From Prevotella micans DSM 21469 = JCM 16134 (lineage in GTDB: Bacteria; Bacteroidota; Bacteroidia; Bacteroidales; Bacteroidaceae): DNA of 52,480 nucleotides. This document shows, piece by piece, positions 18,311 through 27,441 of this stretch. Position 1 is the first letter of the stretch, and each line of letters begins with the position of its first letter. Both the position numbers and the translations under genes were made by a program. The DNA is taken from contig NZ_BAKH01000012.1 in assembly GCF_000614105.1 (NCBI RefSeq), forward strand, positions 1-52,480. Reading direction: 5' to 3'. The notes under the pieces were generated by a model that searched no databases, was not told where the DNA came from, and saw only the letters and a program-made list of their open reading frames with translations.

Positions 18311-19300
18311 ATGGACGAAAAATTAAATCCGAAAGACCGCGTTCTCCTAATGCGAGAAGGGAGAGAGGAGGCAACAAACTCCAAAGTAGTAAAGGGTATC
18401 GACAAAAAAGGAAAGATAGATGCCATTGATCCCCCTGAAGGCAAAGCCCAATGACTTTCTTATCATTGACCGGCACGCCGATCCCGATTGAGAACTTTTT
18501 CAGAAACTTCTTTAACCAGTTCAAAAATCCGTCACATATCGGTTTTTATGCTGTTACGGTAGAGATGTTGGACAAATACCCATCGATAAACTGACGAACC
18601 ACCTGGAAGCCGTTCTGGCAGACAGACTAACCGTTTCCCAAAACCTGAAAGGCACTAAACTTACTCCCGAGCAGCAACAAGCACTCAAAGAAGGTAAAAA
18701 AGTGCTGGTTTAAGGAATGACATCCAGAAATACGATCGGGACGTATCACCCCAAAAAGTTCGACGCCTATGTACAGTTCAAAGCGGCCAAAGGCGGGTAT
18801 GATTTTACTTACGACGGATTGAACCGGAACAGGTATCAACAAAGCAACAAGGAAAATGACTATCACCCGCGGAACCTACCAGAGTCCGCATCCCCCAAAA
18901 CCTTTTAGGCGTCGATTTGAACGAGAGGCAACAGAATGCGCTTCGAGATAGGAAGACAACCTATGTGCAAGGTATGTTAAAGACGGGAAAGGCGAGCCTT
19001 TTAACGCTTATGTAAAAGTTAATCATGAGAAAGGAAAACTCGATTTCTTCAAATGGAATCCCGACAGTGCGAGAAAACAAGGTACCCACGTGAAGCCTGC
19101 CGAAGAGAGCAAAACACAGGTTGCCGTCAATATTCACGGAAAAACCAATGAAGCGACGAAATATACCAAAGAATCTCTGAAGCAAGGTCAACAACGACCA
19201 ACGGAAAGACAAGATCCCCCGTCAGAAACAGTAACAAGGCTTGAAAAAGCCCTTGACCTTGAGAAAATCCTCCGGATAAAGAATTTGATTCAACCACTAA
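18311..19300 (+). pseudogene. DUF3945-type ICE gene, decayed
   Basis: Starts at an ATG (18311) with MDEKLNPKDRVLLMREGREE and continues, across several frameshifts and stops, through NLKGTKLTPEQQQALKEGKK, TYHPKKFDAYVQFKAAKGGY and EPFNAYVKVNHEKGKLDFFK. This is the DUF3945 gene usually found before topB in Bacteroides conjugative transposons. At least four lesions rule out function. It marks the left part of an ICE remnant. Confidence 0.75.
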
Positions 19301-19318
19301 AAAAGATCCAACAGTATC

Positions 19319-19868
19319 ATGAAATTGATTATAGCAGAAAAACCGAGCGTAACCCACGATATAGCGGCTATCGTCGGTGTAGATAACCGCAAAGAGGGTT
19401 ATCTGGAGGGTGGCGGCTATGCCGTTACATAGGCTTTCTGACATCTTGTCGGATTGGCCATGCCTGCCGACTACGGCATCACGGGATTTCAGGCAGAGAA
19501 CCTGCCGATACTTTCGGCCATATTTAAGTTAATCCCCCGCCAAAGCAAATACAGCAAAGAGTACAAACCCGATCCGGACGTATTGAAACAACTTAAAATC
19601 ATCAGAGAACTCTTCCACAAGTGCGAACGTATCGTGATAGCGACCAAATGTCGGACGGGAAGGTGAGTTGATCTTTAGATACCTGTACGCGCATCTCAAC
19701 GGAGATAAACCTTTTGACCGTCTTTGGATAAGCAACCTCACGGATCAGGCGATCCGAAACGGATTGAACAACCTGCGTCCGGGAACGCAGTACGATAACA
19801 TCTATCTCTCTGCCAAAGCACACAGCCAAGCCGACTGGCTTGTCGGCATCAACGTTTCGCAAACCCTT
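19319..19868 (+). pseudogene. topB: DNA topoisomerase III (topB) N-terminal remnant
   Basis: MKLIIAEKPSVTHDIAAIVG is the Toprim start of type IA topoisomerases of CTn elements; GYAVT is followed by in-frame TAG and TGA, then HLVGLAMPADYG, LIPRQSKYSKEYKPDP, a frameshift near 19650, RYLYAHLNGDKPFDRLWISN and ADWLVGIN. It stops abruptly at about 19868, where minus-strand primase sequence begins, so the 3' two thirds were lost by rearrangement. Confidence 0.85.
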
Positions 19869-19871
19869 TCC

Positions 19872-20849
19872 ATTTTTTATAGTTGCCACTTTCATCTTGT
19901 GATAAGATACATTGCTCTGCATATATGCGATGTACTTATTTACCGTGCGATCCTTGATTTCCATTTCTCGCATCAAAATCCCACAAAGTTCCTTGGTACG
20001 AAAGTTTAATTTTGTTCCGGAACGCTTCCTTGATAACGGCAATCAAGTTCATCGGTCTTTCGTTTCTCTTTGTCTTCTTTCGACTTTTCACTACGATAGA
20101 CGTGTATGCTGCCTCCTCGTTCCAAGCCGAAAAGCATCATCGGCACATTGAGAGGACTGCCGTCATGTACCTTTATTACCTTGACAACAGAGTATTCGGG
20201 ATTATCGTCCGTTTCTATGGAGAGAATACCAGCAGCCTTGCATTGTAGCTCCGAGCCGATATGTACACGGAGTTTAATTCCATTTGGGACAAAATGCAAT
20301 ACACAGATAATGCAGGTATTATAATTGCGCCTCCTATTGCTCTGTATCGTAGTGCAAGACGGCTTGTTCAGCAAAGACAGTCTCTCCTCTCTTAACGTGC
20401 CAGAGAGAAATGTAGTTGCTTTTTCCCGTTCCCTCTCCACTTATGATATAAAAGAGATTATCCTGCGTCTCAAGAGGAGTACCATTGAGTGTCACACAAC
20501 CGATTTTGAGGTATCAGGAGGATTGTCGTAATCTATCTCGCAAGAGCGGAGCATCATCATCGTTTGACTGTATATGTCAGAGAACACCTTGGCAAGCAAA
20601 TCTTTCAGATCATTTGTACCATTTCCTAAAGTGAAGAAGTCCGAGATGTCCTTTTCACTCTTTGTTCCGCTTAGTGGCAGGGAGCGGTTCAATACCTTGT
20701 ATTTTTCCAAATGTTCCACTTGTCGGCGAGCTTCACGTACCCCTGTATCGTCAGCATCGTATAATAATATGATGTGACGGAAGCGAAGTTGCAGGCTTTC
20801 AATGATACTTTCAGGTATCTGTGCCGTCTCACTGTTGAAACAGATGGCA
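19872..20849 (-). pseudogene. ICE Toprim primase-helicase remnant
   Basis: Read on the minus strand: NAICFNSETAQIPESIIESL, HIILLYDADDTGVREARRQV and LPLSGTKSEKDISDFF are a Toprim region; then, after frameshifts, NVPMMLFGLERGGSIHVYRS and EKSKEDKEKRKTDEL, ending with RTKELCGILMREMEIKDRTV. This is the primase/AAA-ATPase protein of Bacteroides mobilizable and conjugative elements. The middle (Walker) part is missing. It faces the topB remnant tail to tail, unlike in an intact element. Confidence 0.7.
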
Positions 20850-20961
20850 TTAATTATACTGTTAAAGCACGCGAGATAGAATTCTTAGATAATCTATATA
20901 ATATACGCCGAGAAGAAAGCCTACATAGACCTGAAGAGAAAATTTTCATGTAAGATTCAAG

Positions 20962-21210
20962 ATGAAAACCAAATCAATCCTGACGATAGTTATAGGCCTA
21001 GAACATTATCCCGCAACAGGAACCTATGGATATGTAAATAGCAATGGATATAACTACTGGTTTAAAATAAAAGAGATCCCGAAGAAACTATTGAAACAAC
21101 GTAAAGTATGGCACAAATATCAGTCTACAGAAAAGATAGCACCCTACGACCATAGTTATTGGACGTTAGATTATGACATCACAACTGGAAAAATCAAGTT
21201 TATTGAATAA
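20962..21210 (+). CDS. Small unknown protein, 82 residues
   Basis: No family is recognised. The frame begins MKTKSILTIVIGLEHYPATG, is rich in aromatic residues, and ends in APYDHSYWTLDYDITTGKIK then FIE. There is no clear signal peptide. A decayed duplicate is at 15925-16050 on the other strand, so the gene belongs to the accessory island; an immunity-like role is possible but unsupported. 20850-20960 holds a short open stretch ending LHRPEEKIFM that may be the tail of another lost gene. Confidence 0.5.
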   Translation: MKTKSILTIVIGLEHYPATGTYGYVNSNGYNYWFKIKEIPKKLLKQRKVWHKYQSTEKIAPYDHSYWTLDYDITTGKIKFIE

Positions 21211-21542
21211 TCCCGACGCACTCAACCTCATGATAAAACCACCAATTATGAGATACAAGAATAACATCATTTGGCTAATTCGTTCTATAGGCCTTAATAC
21301 CAGTGGTATTCGCTATCTATATATTTATAGAAAAGAGTAGCAACATGTGTAAAAACATCTAACCCCCAAATTCATATTCTTAGATATTGAACCTGTAATA
21401 GAACTTAAGAAATATAACCGGATAGTAAAACTATTGAGAAATATATACAACTTAGGGTGTGAAGAGGGGCATTTTTCGGAGGTCTCATATTTTTATGTAA
21501 AATATTCAGAACACCTTTGCAAGATATTCCGAATATTGTGAG
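21211..21542. other. Intergenic, no gene seen
   Basis: About 330 AT-rich bases between the small ORF and the tRNA. I find no supported ORF, repeat or hairpin. Confidence 0.5.
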
Positions 21543-21615
21543 TTGCGGAGGCAGGACTCGAACATGCGACCTCCAGGTTATGAGCCTGGCGAGCTACCAA
21601 CTGCTCCACTCCGCG
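21543..21615 (-). tRNA. Initiator tRNA-fMet (CAT anticodon)
   Basis: Minus-strand cloverleaf: acceptor CGCGGAG/CTCCGCA with a C1:A72 mismatch, the signature of initiator tRNA; TG at 8-9; D stem GAGC/GCTC around AGTTGGTA; anticodon arm CCAGG CTCATAA CCTGG; T arm GCATG TTCGAGT CCTGC. CCA is not encoded. The T stem has one T:C mismatch (52:62) where a G:C pair is normal. The variant could be real or a base error. Confidence 0.92.
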
Positions 21616-21724
21616 ATATGAAAAAAGTCTTTTTTATTCTGATTTATTTGCAAACAGATTTGTGAATGCAAAATTAGGGTATTGGGGCTAATTACGCAAG
21701 GTTTTGCACTATTATGTCAATTAT

Positions 21725-23062
21725 TTAGTCGTAATTTAACATTATCACCATGGCTGATTGTGTGCTTGAGGATATGCAGAAATGATTCGAAGGACGTAAT
21801 CCTACGAGCCAAATAATTTGCTCATTATTATCAGTGAGGACTAATTGATGGCGTTTTTCAAAAATATTTTTCTTTATATCGGTGAGGAAATCACTCACGA
21901 GTTTTGAACCTTTCATTCCAAACGGAACAAAACGGTCGGCAGGTTGGACGCGTCGCAAGATTAGAGGGAACTCTATATTATCGGCATCGAGCATCACGAC
22001 GTTAGTCTCATGTGGAATGGGCGTTTCAGAAAGAGCATAATTTATAGGAAAGAGTTTCAGAGTTATATTTTCGGAGTAGCGATATGTGCCAGGCTTGGGA
22101 ATGACTAGGTTACGAAGGAAAGTGGTTTCCAGCGGAACTAGAATCAATCTCTTACGATCTAATAAAAGTTCGTGTGAGCTAGATTTCCATATTTTACCTG
22201 GACCGGCATCAAATGCAACCATTATTTGCTCAATTTGCGCGGGAGTGAAATTGAATGGGAAAAGAATTTCGTGAAGTAAATATTCTGGGGATGGGAATCT
22301 GCGTATTTCTTCGATCGAGAGTTGCAGTGGAAACAATGACGTAGGCTTTTCCGATGGGATATTTTCATCGATATAGTAGTCAATTATTTTTTGTGCTTCG
22401 AGCAAATGATCAGCAGTTTTCATGATAGATTCGCGTACAGAGGGATTAATCTGTTCTAGTATCGGCAACAATTGAAGTCTGATTTTATTTCGAACAGGGT
22501 CCGACTGCAGATTCGTGCTGTCGGTAACGAAAATCTGTCCATTTTGTTCTAGAAAATTTTCCAACTCTCTATGCGAACAACAAAGTAGCGGGCGGATGAT
22601 TGTGTCATTAAGTGGTTTAATCCCGGTTAATCCTTTGATTCCTGTGCCTCTAACGAGATTTATAAGGATTGTTTCGACAGAATCATCGCTGTGATGCGCC
22701 ACGCAAATACCGCGAGCATGAATATCTTGGCGAAGCTGTTCGAAATAGTTGTAACGTAGTTCGCGTGCGGCCATCTCAATGCTTATTTTGTGCAGTTCGG
22801 CATAAGTTTTTGTATCGAAATGTGCCACATGGAAAGGAATTTTTCTTTGCCTACATAGCTGTCTGGAAAAATCTTCGTCGCGATTACTTTCTTCGTTTCT
22901 TAGGTGGAAATTGCAATGTGCAGCTTCAATTTCGTAGTCAAGCTGCTGTAGAATTATCGTTAGAGCCACGCTGTCAGCCCCCCCCGACAATGCCACGATA
23001 TATCGCTCGCCAGCCCTAAGCAAATTGTGGCGTTTGATGTAACGGGCAATTTTATTCAACAT
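21725..23062 (-). CDS. tilS: tRNA(Ile)-lysidine synthase
   Basis: TilS attaches lysine to C34 of the CAT-anticodon tRNA-Ile so that it reads AUA. The 445-residue length is normal. The N-terminal PP-loop motif SGGADS is at residues 26-31, followed by AAHCNFHLR and GICVAHHSDDSVETI. The C-terminal TilS domain ends with DRFVPFGMKGSKLVSDFL. The start at 23062 overlaps the end of the rlmI-type gene by 11 bases, so exonuclease, rlmI and tilS form one operon. Intact, as expected for an essential gene. Confidence 0.96.
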   Translation of the reverse strand: MLNKIARYIKRHNLLRAGERYIVALSGGADSVALTIILQQLDYEIEAAHCNFHLRNEESNRDEDFSRQLCRQRKIPFHVAHFDTKTYAELHKISIEMAARELRYNYFEQLRQDIHARGICVAHHSDDSVETILINLVRGTGIKGLTGIKPLNDTIIRPLLCCSHRELENFLEQNGQIFVTDSTNLQSDPVRNKIRLQLLPILEQINPSVRESIMKTADHLLEAQKIIDYYIDENIPSEKPTSLFPLQLSIEEIRRFPSPEYLLHEILFPFNFTPAQIEQIMVAFDAGPGKIWKSSSHELLLDRKRLILVPLETTFLRNLVIPKPGTYRYSENITLKLFPINYALSETPIPHETNVVMLDADNIEFPLILRRVQPADRFVPFGMKGSKLVSDFLTDIKKNIFEKRHQLVLTDNNEQIIWLVGLRPSNHFCISSSTQSAMVIMLNYD

Positions 23063-24229
23063 ACAAAACGAGTCCTTTAAGATATTCTCCTTCGGGATGA
23101 TATATGTTTACCGGATGGTCGGCGGGCTGATGTAATTGATGCAGTATACGCACTTTGCGCTTGGTTTGAGCAGCGGCTGTGAATATCGCTTGGCGAAATT
23201 GTTCCTTACTCACAACTTGTGAACAACTGAAAGTGAAGACAATTCCTCCGCTTTGGATTCGTTCGAAGGCCTTTGCGTTTAACCTGATATATCCGCGCAA
23301 ACCGTTTTTCAGCGCGTTTCTATGTTTGGCGAAAGCGGGCGGATCGAGCACCATTAGGTTGTAGTCGCGATTATGATTTTTGAGGAAGTGAAAGGCATCT
23401 TCGCAGAACGATTCATGCCTTTTATCGGATGGGAAATTCAGTTCCACGTTTCTGTCGGTAAGGTCTATGGCCTTCGCCGAACTGTCAACCGAATGCACTA
23501 ATTCGGCCCCGCCACGCATGGCGTACACAGAGAATCCGCCGGTGTAGCAAAACATATTCAGCACTGTTTTTCCTTTGGCATAATGTTCTAAGAGCCTGCG
23601 ATTTTCACGTTGGTCGATAAAGAATCCGGTTTTCTGCCCTTTAAGCCAATCGATGTGGAATTGCAATCCGTTTTCAGTTGCAATATCATCGTCGGTTTGG
23701 TTGTAAATGAACTCATTCTCTTGCCCGAGCCCCGCTTTAAATGGTAGTGTGGTTTCGCTCTTATAGTATATGCAGCTTAGTTTTTCGCCCATCACGTCGA
23801 CTATAGCCTGTGCAATTTCGTTGCGACAAACATGCATCCCAACCGAATGAGCCTGCATAACGCACGTTTTTCCGTATATATCGGCCACAAGCCGGGTAGC
23901 ATATCGCCCTCACCGTGAATAAATCTATAGGTTTCGTTAGAATTTCCAACTATTCCAATTGCAAGTCGCATATTCAGCGCAGAAGAAATACGTTCTCGCC
24001 AGAAATCAGAGCCAATCTCCCTATCATCGAAAGAGAGAACTCTCACAGCGATGGAGCCGATTTGATAATGTCCCAGGGCTATGAAATTTCCCGCCGCTGT
24101 GAGAACTCGAACTGTATCACCTTCCTTAATTTGCGGATCGACCTGCGCAATTGCCCCCGAGAATATCCAGGAGTGAAATCTGTGTAAACTTTCCTCCTTA
24201 CCTTTCTTGAGATAAACTGTTTTATACAT
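23052..24229 (-). pseudogene. rlmI: RlmI-type 23S rRNA methyltransferase, one frameshift
   Basis: SAM-dependent methyltransferase of the RlmI/RlmK family (m5C1962 of 23S rRNA in E. coli). Two overlapping frames join into 392 residues if one base is restored at about 23888, giving GDMLPGLVADIYGKTCVMQ. The N-terminal half is a PUA-like domain (KTVYLKKGKEESLHRFHSWI). The C-terminal half has FFIDQRENRRLL, LNMFCYTGGFSVYA (SAM site), MVLDPPAFAK and FTFSCSQVV. ATG 24229 is preferred over 24259 because it follows the upstream stop by one base and has GGAG nearby. One lesion only, so a technical cause is possible. Confidence 0.85.
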
Positions 24230-24230
24230 T

Positions 24231-24872
24231 TTATTTCTCCTGTTCGTTGTCTGTTTCATCTATTTTCACCAACTCATAATTTCCGATCGATTTCAGTTCT
24301 TGTAGTCGCTCATAAATTCTTATGCATGTCCATGCATCGGTGGCTCCATAGATTTTTTGCTTGTCGGTGAGTACCTGATTCTCCCAGTTCGACAATTGTT
24401 CGCGTTTTACAATTCTCTCTCCGAATATGTTGGCGTAAAGTTTCTGCAAGCTTTTATCTTCTATACCGAATTGCTCAACGATATTTTGCAGGTCTATAAA
24501 ATTTCCGGGTTCGAATTTGGCCCTATGGTGAAGCATAAGCATATCGTCAGTTAACGAAAGACCAATTTTAGGTATCGTCGTATCTTCAAGCAATCTAATC
24601 ACGCTCGGCGGGATCCCTATGATGTTCAGTCTAAAGAGGAAACACACTTTTCGGTCGCAAACCTGCAAGAGGGCTACCTTATGATGATGTCCCTTTTTGA
24701 ATACTGGTCTGGTTTCGGTATCTATCCCGAGAATATCCTGAGCAAGAAGATAGTCAACAGCCTTATCGGCCTCGGCTTCATTGAGGATAACGATTATTTT
24801 TCCTGGAAAAAAAGCTCTGGGAAGATTTGCGATTTCCTTCTTGTCGAACTTATTATATAATATGGTCTTCAT
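24231..24872 (-). CDS. 3'-5' exonuclease, RNase D-like DEDD family
   Basis: 213 residues forming one DEDDy exonuclease domain. GIDTETRP near residue 50 is Exo I (Asp and Glu), GLSLTDDM near 103 is Exo II, and YGATDAWTCIRIY near 177 is Exo III with Tyr and Asp. No HRDC domain is present, so it is shorter than RNase D. It probably trims RNA 3' ends. It is first in the operon with rlmI and tilS, fitting RNA metabolism. Confidence 0.9.
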   Translation of the reverse strand: MKTILYNKFDKKEIANLPRAFFPGKIIVILNEAEADKAVDYLLAQDILGIDTETRPVFKKGHHHKVALLQVCDRKVCFLFRLNIIGIPPSVIRLLEDTTIPKIGLSLTDDMLMLHHRAKFEPGNFIDLQNIVEQFGIEDKSLQKLYANIFGERIVKREQLSNWENQVLTDKQKIYGATDAWTCIRIYERLQELKSIGNYELVKIDETDNEQEK

Positions 24873-24939
24873 TGTATTTGCAAAGGTAAGCAGATGTTTA
24901 AAATTAACGTTACCAATGTAGTCAGTCGAGCATTTACGA

Positions 24940-25127
24940 TATCTCTACATGCATTGCAGCTCACCAAACATCGTATTAAAAACCATCAATCGCTCTACAT
25001 AGCTATTTTTGATGAATTTAAAACCTCCATGCAGAATGCATAGCTATTTTTGATGAGTTAAAAAGCTCCACGCGCTCTACATAAATTAAAAAGATAGATA
25101 GAAAACTCCATGCAAAGTGCATGGAGC
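24940..25127. repeat. Short array of about 41-bp palindromic units
   Basis: Related units lie at about 24945-25127. CATAGCTATTTTTGATGA is repeated 41 bp apart at 24998 and 25039, and CTCCA-type starts recur at 25025, 25066 and 25106. The last unit, 25106-25126, is a perfect 21-bp palindrome with arms CTCCATGCA and TGCATGGAG. No coding potential. Confidence 0.65.
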
Positions 25128-25444
25128 AAAACGATTGCTAATAACATTTTATACACAAGGGGAATATATAGGAGTCGGATGCCCGCATAATATTCTTAAA
25201 ATATAGATTCTCTCGACTTGAGTATAACTACTAACCGAAGTTAGTAGGATAGAATAGGCGCATACGATAATCGAAGATTTTAATGATTGATGCCGAATAA
25301 CTAATTTTTTATGCCGAATAACTTACAGAGGTTTATCGTATCAAATAGACATAAAAAAAATATGAGAATTTTAAACTAGAAAGAAACGATTTGAAAGTAA
25401 AGTTCTCGCAAATAGACTATGGTACAACTTTTAACATGAAATAG

Positions 25445-25475
25445 TTGGAACGAACTCTCTTTATACCTAGTTTTG
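25445..25475 (+). promoter_or_regulatory. Bacteroidetes-type promoter of the small RNA
   Basis: TTG at 25445-25447, exactly 20 bases, then TAGTTTTG at 25468-25475: a full match to the TTG/TAnnTTTG consensus. The only transcribed feature downstream is the small RNA. Confidence 0.8.
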
Positions 25476-25481
25476 CAACGT

Positions 25482-25578
25482 GTTTTTCATGGTATTAGAT
25501 TATTAAGGTTTAAAGTTTGATTGTCGTGAGACAACCAATCTTATTTACCCCGATAGATTCCTATCGGGGTAATTTTTT
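25482..25578 (+). ncRNA. Small RNA resembling the Bacteroidales-1 motif
   Basis: About 97 bases between a consensus promoter and an intrinsic terminator, with no ORF. It begins with the conserved-looking stretch GTGTTTTTCATGGTATTAGA, has a hairpin TTGTC-GTGA-GACAA with a GNRA loop at 25521-25534, and ends in the terminator at 25545-25578. This layout and sequence recall the Bacteroidales-1 RNA class, whose members lie between a promoter and a terminator. The class name is from memory; a covariance search is needed. Confidence 0.65.
25545..25578 (+). terminator. Intrinsic terminator of the small RNA
   Basis: A 12-bp perfect stem TTACCCCGATAG / CTATCGGGGTAA with a four-base loop followed by six T residues. 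On the minus strand it could also stop the convergent gene at 25577, though no T run follows there. Confidence 0.9.
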
Positions 25579-25960
25579 ATTTGCTTTCAGTGATTTGCCG
25601 GAAGTCTTCATCGAACTCTTTTGGATGTCGGCCGATTAGAACAACGTTAAGCAAGCAGTTGGCAACCATTTCTTCATTGGTAATATCGGCCTGTGAATCC
25701 TTATTAACGTCCTTTCCAAGCAGAACATTCCATCCACTGTTGAAATCGTTATCGTCGGCACCGCAGAAAATCTCCTTTGATATTGGGTCTTGCATCAGCT
25801 GATAGCGAATTTTCTTCTTTGAGGGGATAGGTTCAATCGAAAGCAATAGCTCATAGCTCGCCCGAACTGTATTTTCAATTTCCTACCTTTTGGAAACATG
25901 AGCAATGTAGGGATATATTTCTTCGAAAGCATAGGCCTGGAGAAATTCTTGCAGTTTCAT
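25577..25960 (-). pseudogene. Conserved hypothetical gene with in-frame amber
   Basis: From the ATG at 25960 the frame reads MKLQEFLQAYAFEEIYPYIA, HVSKR, then TAG at codon 26 (25883-25885), then EIENTVRASYELLLSIEP and continues unbroken to 25577 (128 codons in total). I remember a Bacteroidales hypothetical family with this start and the conserved RYQLMQDP, and EEMVANCLLNVVLIG. The frame is the same on both sides, so this is a substitution. It could still initiate downstream. It is last in a run with the TPR gene and ribH. Confidence 0.6.
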
Positions 25961-25995
25961 ATAAACTATTCTTAGTTCAAAAGATGTTTGACGGT

Positions 25996-26472
25996 CTAGA
26001 ACTTTGCCATTTTAATAGCGTCGATAGCACACTCATTTCCTTTATTTCCGAATTTTCCCCCACACCTATCCTTGGCCTGCTCCATATTGTCAGTGGTTAG
26101 CAAACCGTAGATTATCGGAATCTCGCTGGTCGCATTCAAACTAGCTATACCATAGGTTACGCCTTGGCATATATAGTCAAAATGAGGAGTCTCGCCACGT
26201 ATCACACTTCCCAGAATTATGATAGCGTCATAACTTCCGTTGAGCGTCATTTGGTGTGCACCATAAATAAGTTCAAAACTTCCAGGAACCGTTTTTACAT
26301 GTATATTTTCAGGCAGTGCTCCATACTTTTCGAGCGTTTTCACGGCCCCGTCGAGTAAAGCACCTGTTATTTCCGTGTTCCATTCCGAAACGACAATTCC
26401 AAAGCACATGTTACTTGCGTCGGAAACGCTACTTGGATCGTAGTCTGACAAATTATGCAATACTGTTGCCAT
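25996..26472 (-). CDS. ribH: 6,7-dimethyl-8-ribityllumazine synthase
   Basis: The penultimate enzyme of riboflavin synthesis, condensing the ribityl-aminopyrimidine with dihydroxybutanone phosphate. 158 residues, usual length. Substrate-site motifs are VSEWNTEIT (aromatic Trp contact), [22 protein letters not shown] with the catalytic His, and [10 protein letters not shown]. It normally forms 60-mer or pentameric shells. It lies 79 bases after the TPR gene, a pairing often seen in Bacteroidales. Confidence 0.97.
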   Translation of the reverse strand: MATVLHNLSDYDPSSVSDASNMCFGIVVSEWNTEITGALLDGAVKTLEKYGALPENIHVKTVPGSFELIYGAHQMTLNGSYDAIIILGSVIRGETPHFDYICQGVTYGIASLNATSEIPIIYGLLTTDNMEQAKDRCGGKFGNKGNECAIDAIKMAKF

Positions 26473-26551
26473 TACTAAAAATTAAAGACAAATAACCCCG
26501 GTGACGAGCGATAGTTTATTCGACACCGGGATTGTTACGTCATAAAATAAG

Positions 26552-27226
26552 TTATTTCGAAGCCCGCTCAATGTATTTATCTATTTCTTGATAGATGGGC
26601 GAGTTGACATAGGTTTTCTTGATTTGCTTATAGATCTCTAGCGCTTCGGTCTTCTTTCCCTCGCTTTCGAGCAATATGCCAGCTTTCTTCATTGCAATGG
26701 GTGCGATACTCACATTCACATTATCGAGTGCATGCTTGTTAGCCATATCGGCAGCTTTTTTGAATGCAGCCACAGCTTTATCGTTCTGGTTATTGTTTGC
26801 ATAGATGTCTCCCAGTGCCATCTGCGAAGCAGGACTGATTTCCTGGTCGTCTGAAGTGCTGAACTTCTCAATGTTTTCCATTGCCTTTGCCCAGTTGGGT
26901 TTTGCCTGATGAGCGTAGCAAAGACCAACGTAGAGATTGGCGAGATTGCCAGCTTTCGTTCCGCTATAGTCGTTTTGAATCGTTTGGAATCCATTCAAAG
27001 CCTGGTCGTACTGTTGTGCATTGAAGAGAGTTTGGCTTTTTGCTAGCGCCGTACTAGCTTCGTTTTCACGAGGTTCTGAAATAAGATTAGAGTAGAGCAT
27101 ATAACCGCCGAGGATTGCAACTACGGCCACAACTGCAATGATGAATTGGTTCTTGTACTTCAGAAATAAGACTTCTGGTTTATTGAGGGTTTCTTCATAA
27201 GTTCCCTCGGTCTTTTTATTTGCCAT
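26552..27226 (-). CDS. Membrane-anchored TPR protein
   Basis: 224 residues. A cytoplasmic start (about 27 residues) is followed by one transmembrane helix (FIIAVVAVVAILGGYMLY, residues 29-46) and three or four TPR-like helical pairs (AQQYDQALNGFQTIQNDYSG; NNQNDKAVAAFKKAADMANK; GKKTEALEIYKQIKKTYVNS). Topology and size resemble YfgM-type envelope chaperone partners. It scaffolds protein contacts at the periplasmic face; no enzyme motif. It likely heads the operon with ribH. Confidence 0.88.
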   Translation of the reverse strand: MANKKTEGTYEETLNKPEVLFLKYKNQFIIAVVAVVAILGGYMLYSNLISEPRENEASTALAKSQTLFNAQQYDQALNGFQTIQNDYSGTKAGNLANLYVGLCYAHQAKPNWAKAMENIEKFSTSDDQEISPASQMALGDIYANNNQNDKAVAAFKKAADMANKHALDNVNVSIAPIAMKKAGILLESEGKKTEALEIYKQIKKTYVNSPIYQEIDKYIERASK

Positions 27227-27441
27227 TTTTGGATATATGATTTTATTATTTTTTCATGTTGCTTTTGAGAATTATAGTCGGCTATAAAAGTGATAGCCAT
27301 AACGTTCCACAAAGGTGTGGCAAAAGTAAGGAAAAACTCTTTTTCACTAAAATATATCATTGATTTTCCTTCCGCAAGGACTTTTGAAATGGATAGTTTG
27401 AGCTGTAAGCTAATCTTTGAAAAGCCGTAAGTTTGCACGCA

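Larger units (their letters stand above)
18311..20849. mobile_element. Decayed CTn/ICE remnant
   Basis: Three adjacent, heavily mutated ICE genes (DUF3945, topB, primase-helicase) without integrase, tra genes or visible attachment sites. It directly abuts the Rhs island, suggesting the toxin cassettes and the ICE fragment arrived or accumulated in one unstable region bounded by the tRNA at 21543. Confidence 0.7.

Noticed and set aside
18309..18524. 71-residue minus-strand ORF over the ICE remnant
   Set aside because: It is antisense to the DUF3945 remnant, which is identifiable on the plus strand.
13190..25885. Genome-wide amber recoding
   Set aside because: TAG also ends ordinary genes here (for example at 1584), and only two isolated in-frame TAGs interrupt otherwise clean frames, one of them in the decayed island.
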